Shown here: positions 25,405 to 32,897 of the stretch, piece after piece
Layout: every line of letters begins with the position of its first letter
Position numbering within the stretch: the stretch's first letter is position 1
NCBI GenBank assembly: GCA_903863885.1
Contig: CAIPEB010000039.1
Span: forward strand, 1 to 48,660
Source of the DNA: an uncultured Planctomycetaceae bacterium
GTDB taxonomy: Bacteria; Planctomycetota; Planctomycetia; Pirellulales; Pirellulaceae
Direction of reading: 5' to 3'
DNA length: 48,660 bases
Made by a program: the position numbers and the translations under genes
Notes under the pieces: model-generated
Databases searched by the model: none
What the model was told of the DNA's origin: nothing
The model's input: only the letters and a program-made list of their open reading frames with translations

Positions 25405-27573
25405 ATGTCGGTTGCACAAGGTTTCATATCGGAAGCGAAGCAGCCTCCGCCGGATCTCGTCACGCTCTTTGAGTGCGTCTGGCGCTTCAAATGGAAGTCG
25501 CTCTTTTTCGGCGTGCTGTTCGCAGGTCTGTTCGGTGCCGTGGCGTATCTGGTAATTCCGGCTCGCTACAAAGCCACTGCACTGGTGCGGCTGGCCGCGC
25601 CTGACGGAATCGTTGAGCGGCCGAGCGAGTCCTCAAATGCGCAGTCGGGATTCCGCAATACGCAGGGGGAACTGCTTCGCATGCCCCATGTTCTGAAGCG
25701 GGCTCTTGAATCGCCGGCCGTCAAAGGGCTGGGCGAATTGAAAAGCGATCCGGAAGGCGTTGAAGATCTGAACAGCTGGCTGGTGGTGGAGTTGCCGCGG
25801 ACCACCGAGATCATGCGGATCACCGTCGAACATAATCGCGCCGACCTGGCCTTTATGTTGGCCAATGCGGTCACGGATGCCTATCTGAACGAAACGCACC
25901 GGGGGGCCGAGGAAGAGGTCGAGAAGAAATTGGCGGCTTTGAACGTATTGCAGAACGATGCGGAAGACCGCCTGGCCAAGTCATGGGCCGACCTGCAGGC
26001 GCTGGCAAAGCAGTTGGGGGCGGGCGATCCGGCATCGGCTTCTTTGCAGGCTCAGGCCGAGGTCGAGAACTATCGAGACTACGCGAGGCGTCTCAGGGAC
26101 GTGCAATCGGAGAAACGCGAGGCGGAACGCCAGGTTCGCATGATCAAGAGCAATCCCGAAGGGCTGACTCAGGAGATGCCCGAGGAGAACTCGATGGTCA
26201 GCGTTCGCTACGCGATGTTTCTGGCGAAATTGAAACGCGAGAAAGCGACGTCGAAGTGGGGGCCGAATCACCCGGAGGTGAAAGCGGCGGAAATGGAGGA
26301 GAATCTTCTGGCGAACTATTACCAGAAGACGAGTAATGAAGCCAATGCTCCCAAAAAGACCCGCCAGGAGCAGTTGCTCGCCGAGCCGCTGGCAGCAATT
26401 TCCCGTTTAGGCAGCGAAGAGCAGGCGTTGGAAACCGCGATGCGCGAAATCGAGCAGCGCCGGGAACTCCTCGGCGGCGACAATGTGGCCAAGCTCGAAA
26501 TCGTCCGCAATGGCATTCAACGCGTGGAGCAACTCAGCGATCGGCTATGGCAGACGCGTGAGACCCTGGAAGTGGAAAGGCATGCGGACCAGCGTGTGCA
26601 ATTGGTCACCTACGCGACGTTGCCGCTCGCTCGCGACAGCTCCAAAAGAAACAAACTGACCCTTGTGATGGCAGCGAGCGGTTTCGGACTGGCAATTCTT
26701 CTGCTCGCGGCGTCCGAGTTTGCCACAGGGCGTCTGCATTCACAGCGAGACTTCGTCCGGCGCACGGAAATCGAGGTGCTCGGCAGTCTGCCGGCGCTGC
26801 CAGCCAGTATTACCGATGGTCATGCCATCCTCGATCCGAAAGCGAGGCGACTCAGGGCCAAACTGGATATGCTGGCCGGGGTGCTGACCAATCACCCGCG
26901 TATTCCTGATGCGCGAGTTTTCATGGTGACCTCCGCCAATGATCGTCAGGAACGTGATGGGGTGGCCATGCACTTTGCCGCGGCCCTGGCTCGGATGGGC
27001 AAGAAAACGGTGATGGTCAGTCTGGATCTGCGTGACGACCGGCCATCGTCTCACTTCGCACGCGAATCCTCGGTGGGGGTCGTCGAATTGGTCAGCGGCA
27101 AGCCGGCCGAATCGCAGGACTCCGCCGCGCCGACTGGAGTTGCTTCGTTGCTGCATGAGGAGGTCGACGCTCCGAGCCGCGCACTTGTGCCGGCTGCGAA
27201 TCCGGATCTCTACCGCCGCAGTTTGACTGCGAATCGCGGACAGTCTGGATTTGACCTGCACGGGTTGGATTTGGAAACCGGGATCTCCAATCTCGATTAC
27301 GTGCCTGCGGGCGGGGTGATCGAGGAACCGCTGCCGCTGCTCACGGATCTTCGTCTGCGTGAGTTAGTGGATGAATTGAAACGCGACTACACCTATGTTG
27401 TGTTGGACGTTGCGGCCGCAGCGACTTTTCCGGACGCGGTGCACATGGCGTGGCTGGCGGATGTGGCGGTTCTTTCCGTGCGGCGGAATGTCTCCGACAC
27501 CAACAGCATCATGGAAGCTCAGGCCCGATTGATCGGTTGCGGCCTGCCCGTATTCGGCCTGATGATCGCCTGA
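25405..27573 (+). CDS. Wzz/Wzc-type polysaccharide co-polymerase with degenerate tyrosine-kinase-like domain
   Basis: A 722-residue inner-membrane protein expected to set chain length or drive export of a surface polysaccharide. Residues about 17-60 form the N-terminal Wzz part with the first membrane helix (FGVLFAGLFGAVAYLVIP). A long periplasmic coiled-coil region (about 160-400) follows, then the second helix (LTLVMAASGFGLAILLLA, about 418-436). The cytoplasmic C-terminus aligns with BY-kinase domains: VFMVTSANDRQERDGVA stands where Walker A should be, MVSLDLRDDRP where Walker A' should be, and YVVLDVAAA where Walker B should be. The Gly-Lys-Ser/Thr of Walker A is missing and there is no C-terminal Tyr cluster, so kinase activity is unlikely. 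Other exopolysaccharide genes are not adjacent. Confidence 0.87.
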   Translation: MSVAQGFISEAKQPPPDLVTLFECVWRFKWKSLFFGVLFAGLFGAVAYLVIPARYKATALVRLAAPDGIVERPSESSNAQSGFRNTQGELLRMPHVLKRALESPAVKGLGELKSDPEGVEDLNSWLVVELPRTTEIMRITVEHNRADLAFMLANAVTDAYLNETHRGAEEEVEKKLAALNVLQNDAEDRLAKSWADLQALAKQLGAGDPASASLQAQAEVENYRDYARRLRDVQSEKREAERQVRMIKSNPEGLTQEMPEENSMVSVRYAMFLAKLKREKATSKWGPNHPEVKAAEMEENLLANYYQKTSNEANAPKKTRQEQLLAEPLAAISRLGSEEQALETAMREIEQRRELLGGDNVAKLEIVRNGIQRVEQLSDRLWQTRETLEVERHADQRVQLVTYATLPLARDSSKRNKLTLVMAASGFGLAILLLAASEFATGRLHSQRDFVRRTEIEVLGSLPALPASITDGHAILDPKARRLRAKLDMLAGVLTNHPRIPDARVFMVTSANDRQERDGVAMHFAAALARMGKKTVMVSLDLRDDRPSSHFARESSVGVVELVSGKPAESQDSAAPTGVASLLHEEVDAPSRALVPAANPDLYRRSLTANRGQSGFDLHGLDLETGISNLDYVPAGGVIEEPLPLLTDLRLRELVDELKRDYTYVVLDVAAAATFPDAVHMAWLADVAVLSVRRNVSDTNSIMEAQARLIGCGLPVFGLMIA

Positions 27574-27767
27574 TCCGCCCGTGTGCCTGGATGCCGTTTC
27601 CTTAATCTGCGTTGACGTGTCATCGACGCTGAGCACATGTCGCTCGTCGGTTGCCGCCGGGCCGTTGGCGTGATTAGACTGGGATGACGGTTTCTAATCC
27701 GCAGTCCAACAGGTTATTGTCCCACCAAGTGTTGCCGTTCAATCAGCGAACACGACGACGAGGATTC

Positions 27768-28607
27768 ATGCCGACCAGGCGGCGGTTTCTGAGCGCTTCG
27801 CTCGCGGCACTCGGTTTGAGCGGCGCCGTCGGCCTGTATACGTGGGGTTGGGAGCCCCACTGGCTTGAAATCGTGGCGAGGAGTCTGGCGTTTCCCGGTC
27901 TGCCAAAGTCGCTGGACGGGGCCCGTGTGGCGCATGTGAGCGATCTGCACGCGGGACCGCGAGTGGACAATGCGTACCTGATCAATTCCTTCGCACGATT
28001 GCGGGAAATTGCTCCGGAGATCGTGGTCTACACGGGCGATCTCACCGACGTGGGCACGGAAGACGTTGCGTGTGTGCGTGAAGTATTCTCGCATCTGCCG
28101 ACCGGCAGTCTGGCCACTTTCGGTATTCTCGGGAATCACGACTACGGGCCCCGCTGGGCTTTTCCCGAAATCGCCAGTCGAGTCGTTACTATGGCCGGCG
28201 AGGCAGGGTTGCGGGTCCTCCGCAACGAAGTTGCAGAACTGGACGGACTGCAGATCGCGGGGCTCGATGATTACTGGGCGGGGCAACTCAATCTGAGGCA
28301 GGCGACCACCGCGCTCGATCCTCGGAGAGCCTCTCTCGTGCTCACGCACAATCCGGATACCGTGGACATTCCGGGATGGGAACCGGTCCGGGGGTGGATC
28401 CTGGCAGGACACACGCACGGAGGGCAATGCAAACCGCCGTTTCTGCCGCCGCCGATCCTGTCCGTCCGCAATCGACGCTACACATGCGGAGAATTCTCAC
28501 TCGCCGGCGATCGGCGACTGTATATCAGCCGCGGTGTCGGGCACACGTTACGCGTGCGATTCAACGCGAGGCCGGAGATTACCATCTTTCGCCTGGAGCG
28601 GGCGTGA
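27768..28607 (+). CDS. Tat-exported calcineurin-type metallophosphoesterase (YaeI/YkuE-like)
   Basis: A 279-residue enzyme with a twin-Arg-type signal (TRRRFLSASLAALG) and a membrane helix, placing the catalytic domain outside the inner membrane. All metal-binding motifs are present: DLH in HVSDLHAG, GDLTD, GNHD, and GHTHGG near the C-terminus. Relatives hydrolyse phosphodiester or pyrophosphate bonds in lipids or nucleotides; the substrate here is unknown. The ATG with GAGGA four to five bases upstream is preferred over an upstream in-frame ATG at 27684 because it places the Arg pair near the N-terminus. It follows the co-polymerase gene by 194 bases on the same strand, so an envelope or polysaccharide role is plausible but unproven. 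Confidence 0.88.
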   Translation: MPTRRRFLSASLAALGLSGAVGLYTWGWEPHWLEIVARSLAFPGLPKSLDGARVAHVSDLHAGPRVDNAYLINSFARLREIAPEIVVYTGDLTDVGTEDVACVREVFSHLPTGSLATFGILGNHDYGPRWAFPEIASRVVTMAGEAGLRVLRNEVAELDGLQIAGLDDYWAGQLNLRQATTALDPRRASLVLTHNPDTVDIPGWEPVRGWILAGHTHGGQCKPPFLPPPILSVRNRRYTCGEFSLAGDRRLYISRGVGHTLRVRFNARPEITIFRLERA

Positions 28608-28706
28608 GCGCGCCGGCAGCGGCAGACCCGGACATGAAGGTCGGAGACACCCACCGGCCGACGCGCGGCAGTTCCCGCTCGCCGCGAGCGGCGGCCGAGC
28701 GGTCGA

Positions 28707-29006
28707 TCAGCGCCCTGAATCGCTGCGCATATGTTCGAACTGCTGTTGCTGCTCGGGGGACAGGAGCGATACGATCTGTTCGCCGGACTGTGATTGGAAT
28801 TCGCGAAGCGTGTCGCGAACCGAACTGCGTCTGCCGCAGCGTTGAAACAGCTCGCGAAGGCGGTCACGGAGGGTGGCCAAGTTCCGCCGGTAGACGTTCT
28901 GGATTCTGATCTGCTGCGTGTCACTCAGGCGGAGTGCTGTCGCGACCTCAGGGTCCCGCAACGCTTCCGTTCCGCGAAGCCGGACCAGCATGTTTGCCAA
29001 CTGCAT
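28707..29006 (-). CDS. Small helical LTxxQ-like protein
   Basis: A 99-residue protein predicted to be almost all helix. It carries DPEVATALRLSDTQQIRIQNVY and, near the C-terminus, LLSPEQQQQFEHM. These resemble the 'LTxxQ' pairs of Spy/CpxP-like and planctomycete periplasmic proteins. GGAG lies eight bases before the ATG (MQLANMLVRL). The N-terminus lacks a signal peptide and starts where longer relatives would already be inside the conserved part, so it may be a truncated copy or a domain cut from a larger gene. The frame is open for another 31 codons upstream without any signal-like segment. It converges on the metallophosphoesterase gene and diverges from the lipoprotein gene. Confidence 0.55.
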   Translation of the reverse strand: MQLANMLVRLRGTEALRDPEVATALRLSDTQQIRIQNVYRRNLATLRDRLRELFQRCGRRSSVRDTLREFQSQSGEQIVSLLSPEQQQQFEHMRSDSGR

Positions 29007-29340
29007 GATCAATTCTCCATATCGCCCAGAAACGGACGAGGACCATCGGACCTCGACCCTCCGCAGTGCCGCAGCCATTCCATGGCCGCGATTGCCCACT
29101 GTGGAGTTAAACCCCGTATTGCCCTGGAATGTTGCGGGGCTGGACGTTCACGCACACGGTTCAGCCGAATTCACATGTTCACATGCGTCATTCTCGCGGC
29201 CGCTCCGCGTGTTGCTGACAAATCATGAACGCGGTCCCTTGGAAGAACCGATCCAAAGCAAAGAGCCATATCGAATACGGCATCGAGCAATTTGCCTATT
29301 CTTTCTCTGTTGCCGGTCTGAGGGCAGCTCTGGTTTGGCC
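29007..29340. other. Divergent intergenic stretch
   Basis: About 330 bases separate the LTxxQ-like gene (-) and the lipoprotein gene (+). Frames that cross it are shadows. I see no clear promoter pair or dyad, though both promoters should lie here. Confidence 0.4.
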
Positions 29341-30123
29341 ATGCTGTGCCGCTTCGTAATAGGGTTGGGGCTGCTTTTCTTGGGAGGTTGTGCCGCACCG
29401 TCCGATGGCCAGGCACCCGGCGTCAACGCGTCGGCCGAAGCTCCTAGCACCTGGCAGCGCGGCAGCCAGTCTCCGTATGCAGGTCCTGACTCTCCACAAG
29501 CCGGGCCCGGGAATGTGCGGCCGGCAAGTGCCGCGGACCGCCCGGAGTCCCCGCCTGGCAGTTCGCGGCGTGACGTGCTGGCAGGCAATGTGGCTTTGGA
29601 ATCCGGGATCGAATATGGAAGTCTGGCTGGCCGCCCGCTGAACTTGGAACTACTGCAGCCGCGGCGTTCCGTTGAGCCGCCGTTGCCCGTGGTCATCGTG
29701 CTGGAAGCCGATCCGCGCCTGGCGCCGCGTCATCGGAACGACCTGATCAACCTGGTGGGAAGCGGAAGGTATTTGTGCGTGTTGCCAGCCAAGACCGCGA
29801 GGATCGACCTGCTGCAGCCGGCACACCCTCCCGAATGCAGCGCAGTGGTTGATTGGCTGCGCAGCCACGCAAGCATGTACGAATTGAATCCGGACCGGAT
29901 CGGGATCTGGGTTCGCCTTCCGCAAGGCGAAGTCGTCTGCACTCTGGCTCGCGGGACGACGGACGTTATGGCGCTGAGGAAGATATTCATTGACGATTCG
30001 GAGGAACCGGCCGTCGGCATGGACCGCATGTCCGGGGTGATTGCCTTCTTTGAGAGCAATCTGCGTGGACGGAAGGACCTTTCCGCGGAGATGCCCATGC
30101 CGGGACGCGGCCCGATGCGCTGA
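29341..30123 (+). CDS. Lipoprotein with degenerate BD-FAE/esterase-like fold
   Basis: A 260-residue exported protein. The start MLCRFVIGLGLLFLGGCAA gives a textbook lipobox (LGGC), so the mature N-terminal Cys is lipid-modified. A Pro/Ser-rich linker of about 65 residues follows. The rest resembles the first half of BD-FAE-type alpha/beta-hydrolases: LNLELLQPRRSVEPPLPVVIV (strand and leader), then AVVDWLRSHASMYELNPDRIGIWV, which in active enzymes runs into GxSxGG. Here the HGG oxyanion motif is absent (VLEADPRL) and GIWVRLPQGEVV has no nucleophile Ser, so it should be inactive. The chain ends soon after, with a Met/Pro-rich tail. A binding or scaffold role is inferred. The ribosome site is weak, so the start rests on the lipobox. 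Confidence 0.75.
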   Translation: MLCRFVIGLGLLFLGGCAAPSDGQAPGVNASAEAPSTWQRGSQSPYAGPDSPQAGPGNVRPASAADRPESPPGSSRRDVLAGNVALESGIEYGSLAGRPLNLELLQPRRSVEPPLPVVIVLEADPRLAPRHRNDLINLVGSGRYLCVLPAKTARIDLLQPAHPPECSAVVDWLRSHASMYELNPDRIGIWVRLPQGEVVCTLARGTTDVMALRKIFIDDSEEPAVGMDRMSGVIAFFESNLRGRKDLSAEMPMPGRGPMR

Positions 30124-30539
30124 GCTGCCGTTATGCCGGCCCCGAATTGCCCCGGCGAATCCCGATGAGACGACGTCGGACGAGCGAGCGGCGATCGCCC
30201 GGCCGCCCGGGCAGACGATGGCCGCAGGATGCCTGCGGCAGAGCCCGTATCTTCAGTAAGGCCGAGCGAAAGAATAAGTTGACCAATTCGTTTGTGTGTC
30301 ACAGCCAGTGGCACTCAAAACGGCGGGCAAGGGTGTGATCGCCGTTTCCATTGGCAGAGCCGGATAGGACACTGCAATTCATCGACGACGAACTTCCAGG
30401 CCCAGCCGATCACATCGATTTCTTTCGTATCGCTCGCTCACAAGCAACCGGCGAATTGCATAGGCTATTCTTTCGCTCTGCCTGAGCCGCGCGGTAGTTC
30501 CCGGACGCTGCGTTATTGAGGGCGACCGTGATCATGAAG
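30124..30539. other. Intergenic stretch between convergent genes
   Basis: About 415 bases after the lipoprotein stop with no gene that I can support on either strand. No terminator with a T-tract is visible for the plus-strand gene. The region ends at the intrinsic terminator of the minus-strand metallopeptidase gene. Confidence 0.45.
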
Positions 30540-30577
30540 AAAAAAGGGGCTCCCGGTATGTCGCACCCGAGAGCCCT
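30540..30577 (-). terminator. Intrinsic terminator of the metallopeptidase gene
   Basis: Read on the minus strand, a GC-rich hairpin (7 base pairs GAGCCCC/GGGCTCT-type, one mismatch, then 3 more) is followed directly by six T residues (plus-strand A-tract 30540-30545) and CTTC. It lies about 65 bases beyond the stop codon at 30643. This is the clearest Rho-independent terminator in the window. Confidence 0.85.
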
Positions 30578-30642
30578 CGTCCGGCCGGATCGTCACGCGT
30601 TGTCAGTTGCCTGGCTGTGCAAGCCGATCCGATGAAGGAATC

Positions 30643-32661
30643 CTAGCCCCACCAGTTCTTTGTGAGAAGTTCGTCCACCGCGCTGGACCACGGAGCGACT
30701 TTTGAACTGAACGAAGTAAGGCAGGTTGTTGACGTCGCGGACTTTGACACGATTCCGCCAGGCACATGCCGGTCCGGTTGCCGGTTGTTGAACAGAGTTG
30801 CGATCGGCGCAAGGTTGCGTGTGGCAGTCGTAGCCGTGGATTGCGAGTTCGAGGTCGTTGTGGAGACAACCGATGACGACGCGCGGCTCACGAGCGTCGA
30901 TGCGACGGTCGGCTTATATGCGTCGGCCGCGCTCATGTTGACTTCGTAACCGATATCCGCCATCGAGGCGACGGTGATGCGGCTGAGTGGCATGGTGCCA
31001 TCCTGAATAGTGCCGACCATCACTTCGTTGACGAAAATCGACTGACGCCAATGCGCCAGAGCGGTGCCCGTTCCGCCCGTGTTTTCGACGGGGACGCCAG
31101 TAACGCTGGTGCTGAAGATTGCGTTGTATTCGGCAACCGCCAGTTTACCGGTGAATTGCGGATCTGAGGTGCGGGTCCCCGTCAGCATGCCTTTGCTGTT
31201 CCACATGGTGCCGAAACCGAGAACGTGCCCGATTTCGTGCACCATCACATCAAACAGTTCGTTGCTGCTCTGCATCTGGGCGATGTCGGCCGTATCGACC
31301 ATCACCGAGCCGAGAAAGGGCAGGCCGCCGTTCATGCGAAACGCCGTCGGTCCCGCTTCTGCCAAGGTATTGCCGACGTCATCGATTCGCAGGGACACGA
31401 CACTGATCAGCACGTCATCGATCGTCTGCCCTCGGTACTGAACGTCGGGCAGGTCGCCGACGATCACCTGCTCCCAACGATCTGCCGCCTGCTCGACGAC
31501 GGACTGAACGCTTGACGTCAGGCCGTTCATGCTCAATTGGATCTGGAACGAACCGGTTGAAGGAGGTGCGGTTTCGGTCAATTGGTTGCCGAAGTCGATT
31601 CCGGTCAGTGACTGGCCGACCGTGACGGAGACGGAGACGGATCCGCCGTCCGGGGTCGTCACCTGCCAGTTTGTTTGAATCACTTCGACAATCGAATATG
31701 TTCCCGCCGCAAGTGTCAGGCGATAACTTCCGTCCGCTGCCGTGATGGCTGTCGGTTCGCCGCGGTCAAACAGGCCGTTGTCGTTCTTGTCTGCGAAGAC
31801 CCTCCAACCTCCCAGGCCGCCTTCTCCCAAGTCGAGATTCGTATTTCCGTCGGCGTCATTGAAGACAGTACCGGAGACGGTCCCGACGGCCTTCTGGTTG
31901 CCGAAGTCATTGCCGGTCAGCGAGTCACCCACTTCGACGGCAACCGAAAAGGAACCGTCTGCGGGAGTCGTTTGAGACCAGGCGTTTCGGGACTCCTCGC
32001 GAATCGTGTAGTTGCCGGGCGCCAACGTCAGTTGCCAACTGCCGTCTCGGCCGCTGATGGCTGCTGGTTCGCCTCGATCAAACTGACCGTTTTCGTTCGT
32101 GTCCGAGTAGACCCGCCAGCCCGGTTGGCCGCTTTCGGTTGCGTCAAAGGTGCCGTTTCCATCGAGATCATTGAACACCTTTCCGGAGACCGTTCCAACC
32201 TGATGCTGGTTGCCGAAGTCCTGGGTGGTCGAGGATCCTGCTTCGACCGTCACCTCCGCCGGATACAAGACTTGATCGGACGTCGAGACAATCCAATTGG
32301 CGGGCAAGACTTCGCGAATCGTGTAGTTGCCGGGCTTCAAAGGCAGGCGGTACATCCCATCGCGGCCGCTGATCGCCGAGGGTTCGCCGCGATCAAGGCG
32401 AGCGTTGTTATTGGTGTCGGCGTACACGATCCAGCCCCGAAGCACGGGCTCGCCGCTCTCACGAACCGTGCTGGCGTTCTGATCATTGAAGATCGTGCCC
32501 GCCACGCTGCCCAAGGCCCGACCGCCCGCAAGCAGCCTGCGATTCTCCAGTGATTCGACCGCCATCTTCCGCTTCCAAGCCTTGACTTGGCGGAGCGAGC
32601 GACGCGACGATTTCTTGCCGAACTGGAAACGGTTCCAGAACCCGAGCTGATTTTGACCCAT
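30643..32661 (-). CDS. Surface protein with SdrD-B repeats and leishmanolysin-like metallopeptidase domain
   Basis: A 672-residue exported protein. The basic N-terminus carries the planctomycete extracellular signature AVESLENRRLLAG (about residues 34-46). Three SdrD-B-like beta modules follow (each about 100 residues, about 50-365), starting with GTIFNDQN, GKVFNDLDGNG and GTVFNDADGN; these usually bind Ca2+ and stiffen stalks. The C-terminal domain (about 375-595) has HEIGHVLGFGTMW with His475, Glu476 and His479. A downstream HWRQSIFVNEVM supplies the likely third ligand, and VASMADIGYEV the Met-turn, as in leishmanolysin-like zinc peptidases. The last 70 residues are Ser/Thr-rich. It should cleave extracellular proteins; the target is unknown. 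It is 236 bases downstream of the sigma/kinase operon and ends at a strong terminator. Confidence 0.9.
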   Translation of the reverse strand: MGQNQLGFWNRFQFGKKSSRRSLRQVKAWKRKMAVESLENRRLLAGGRALGSVAGTIFNDQNASTVRESGEPVLRGWIVYADTNNNARLDRGEPSAISGRDGMYRLPLKPGNYTIREVLPANWIVSTSDQVLYPAEVTVEAGSSTTQDFGNQHQVGTVSGKVFNDLDGNGTFDATESGQPGWRVYSDTNENGQFDRGEPAAISGRDGSWQLTLAPGNYTIREESRNAWSQTTPADGSFSVAVEVGDSLTGNDFGNQKAVGTVSGTVFNDADGNTNLDLGEGGLGGWRVFADKNDNGLFDRGEPTAITAADGSYRLTLAAGTYSIVEVIQTNWQVTTPDGGSVSVSVTVGQSLTGIDFGNQLTETAPPSTGSFQIQLSMNGLTSSVQSVVEQAADRWEQVIVGDLPDVQYRGQTIDDVLISVVSLRIDDVGNTLAEAGPTAFRMNGGLPFLGSVMVDTADIAQMQSSNELFDVMVHEIGHVLGFGTMWNSKGMLTGTRTSDPQFTGKLAVAEYNAIFSTSVTGVPVENTGGTGTALAHWRQSIFVNEVMVGTIQDGTMPLSRITVASMADIGYEVNMSAADAYKPTVASTLVSRASSSVVSTTTSNSQSTATTATRNLAPIATLFNNRQPDRHVPGGIVSKSATSTTCLTSFSSKVAPWSSAVDELLTKNWWG

Positions 32662-32897
32662 AGTGTCACCTCACCTCCGTCGTTGCTGTTTCGACAATCG
32701 GCCAACACATCGAAGACATCCGTGCACCGACCGTTTGGCCTGCGTCTTCGTGCAAAGTACTGGGGCGAAATCTGGTGCGGAATGTCACACGCGGCTTCAG
32801 AATCTCGCCGCTTGCGCCGACATCGCAATCGCCAGGAGTGACTATCCCGCCCAGCCTTTCAGGTCTGGAGCAGGCGGTGCCTCAGCGGCAGTCGCCG

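Noticed and set aside
31500-32450. Possible DNA repeat array
   Set aside because: The periodic similarity comes from three SdrD-B protein modules about 100 codons apart, not from a CRISPR or mobile repeat.
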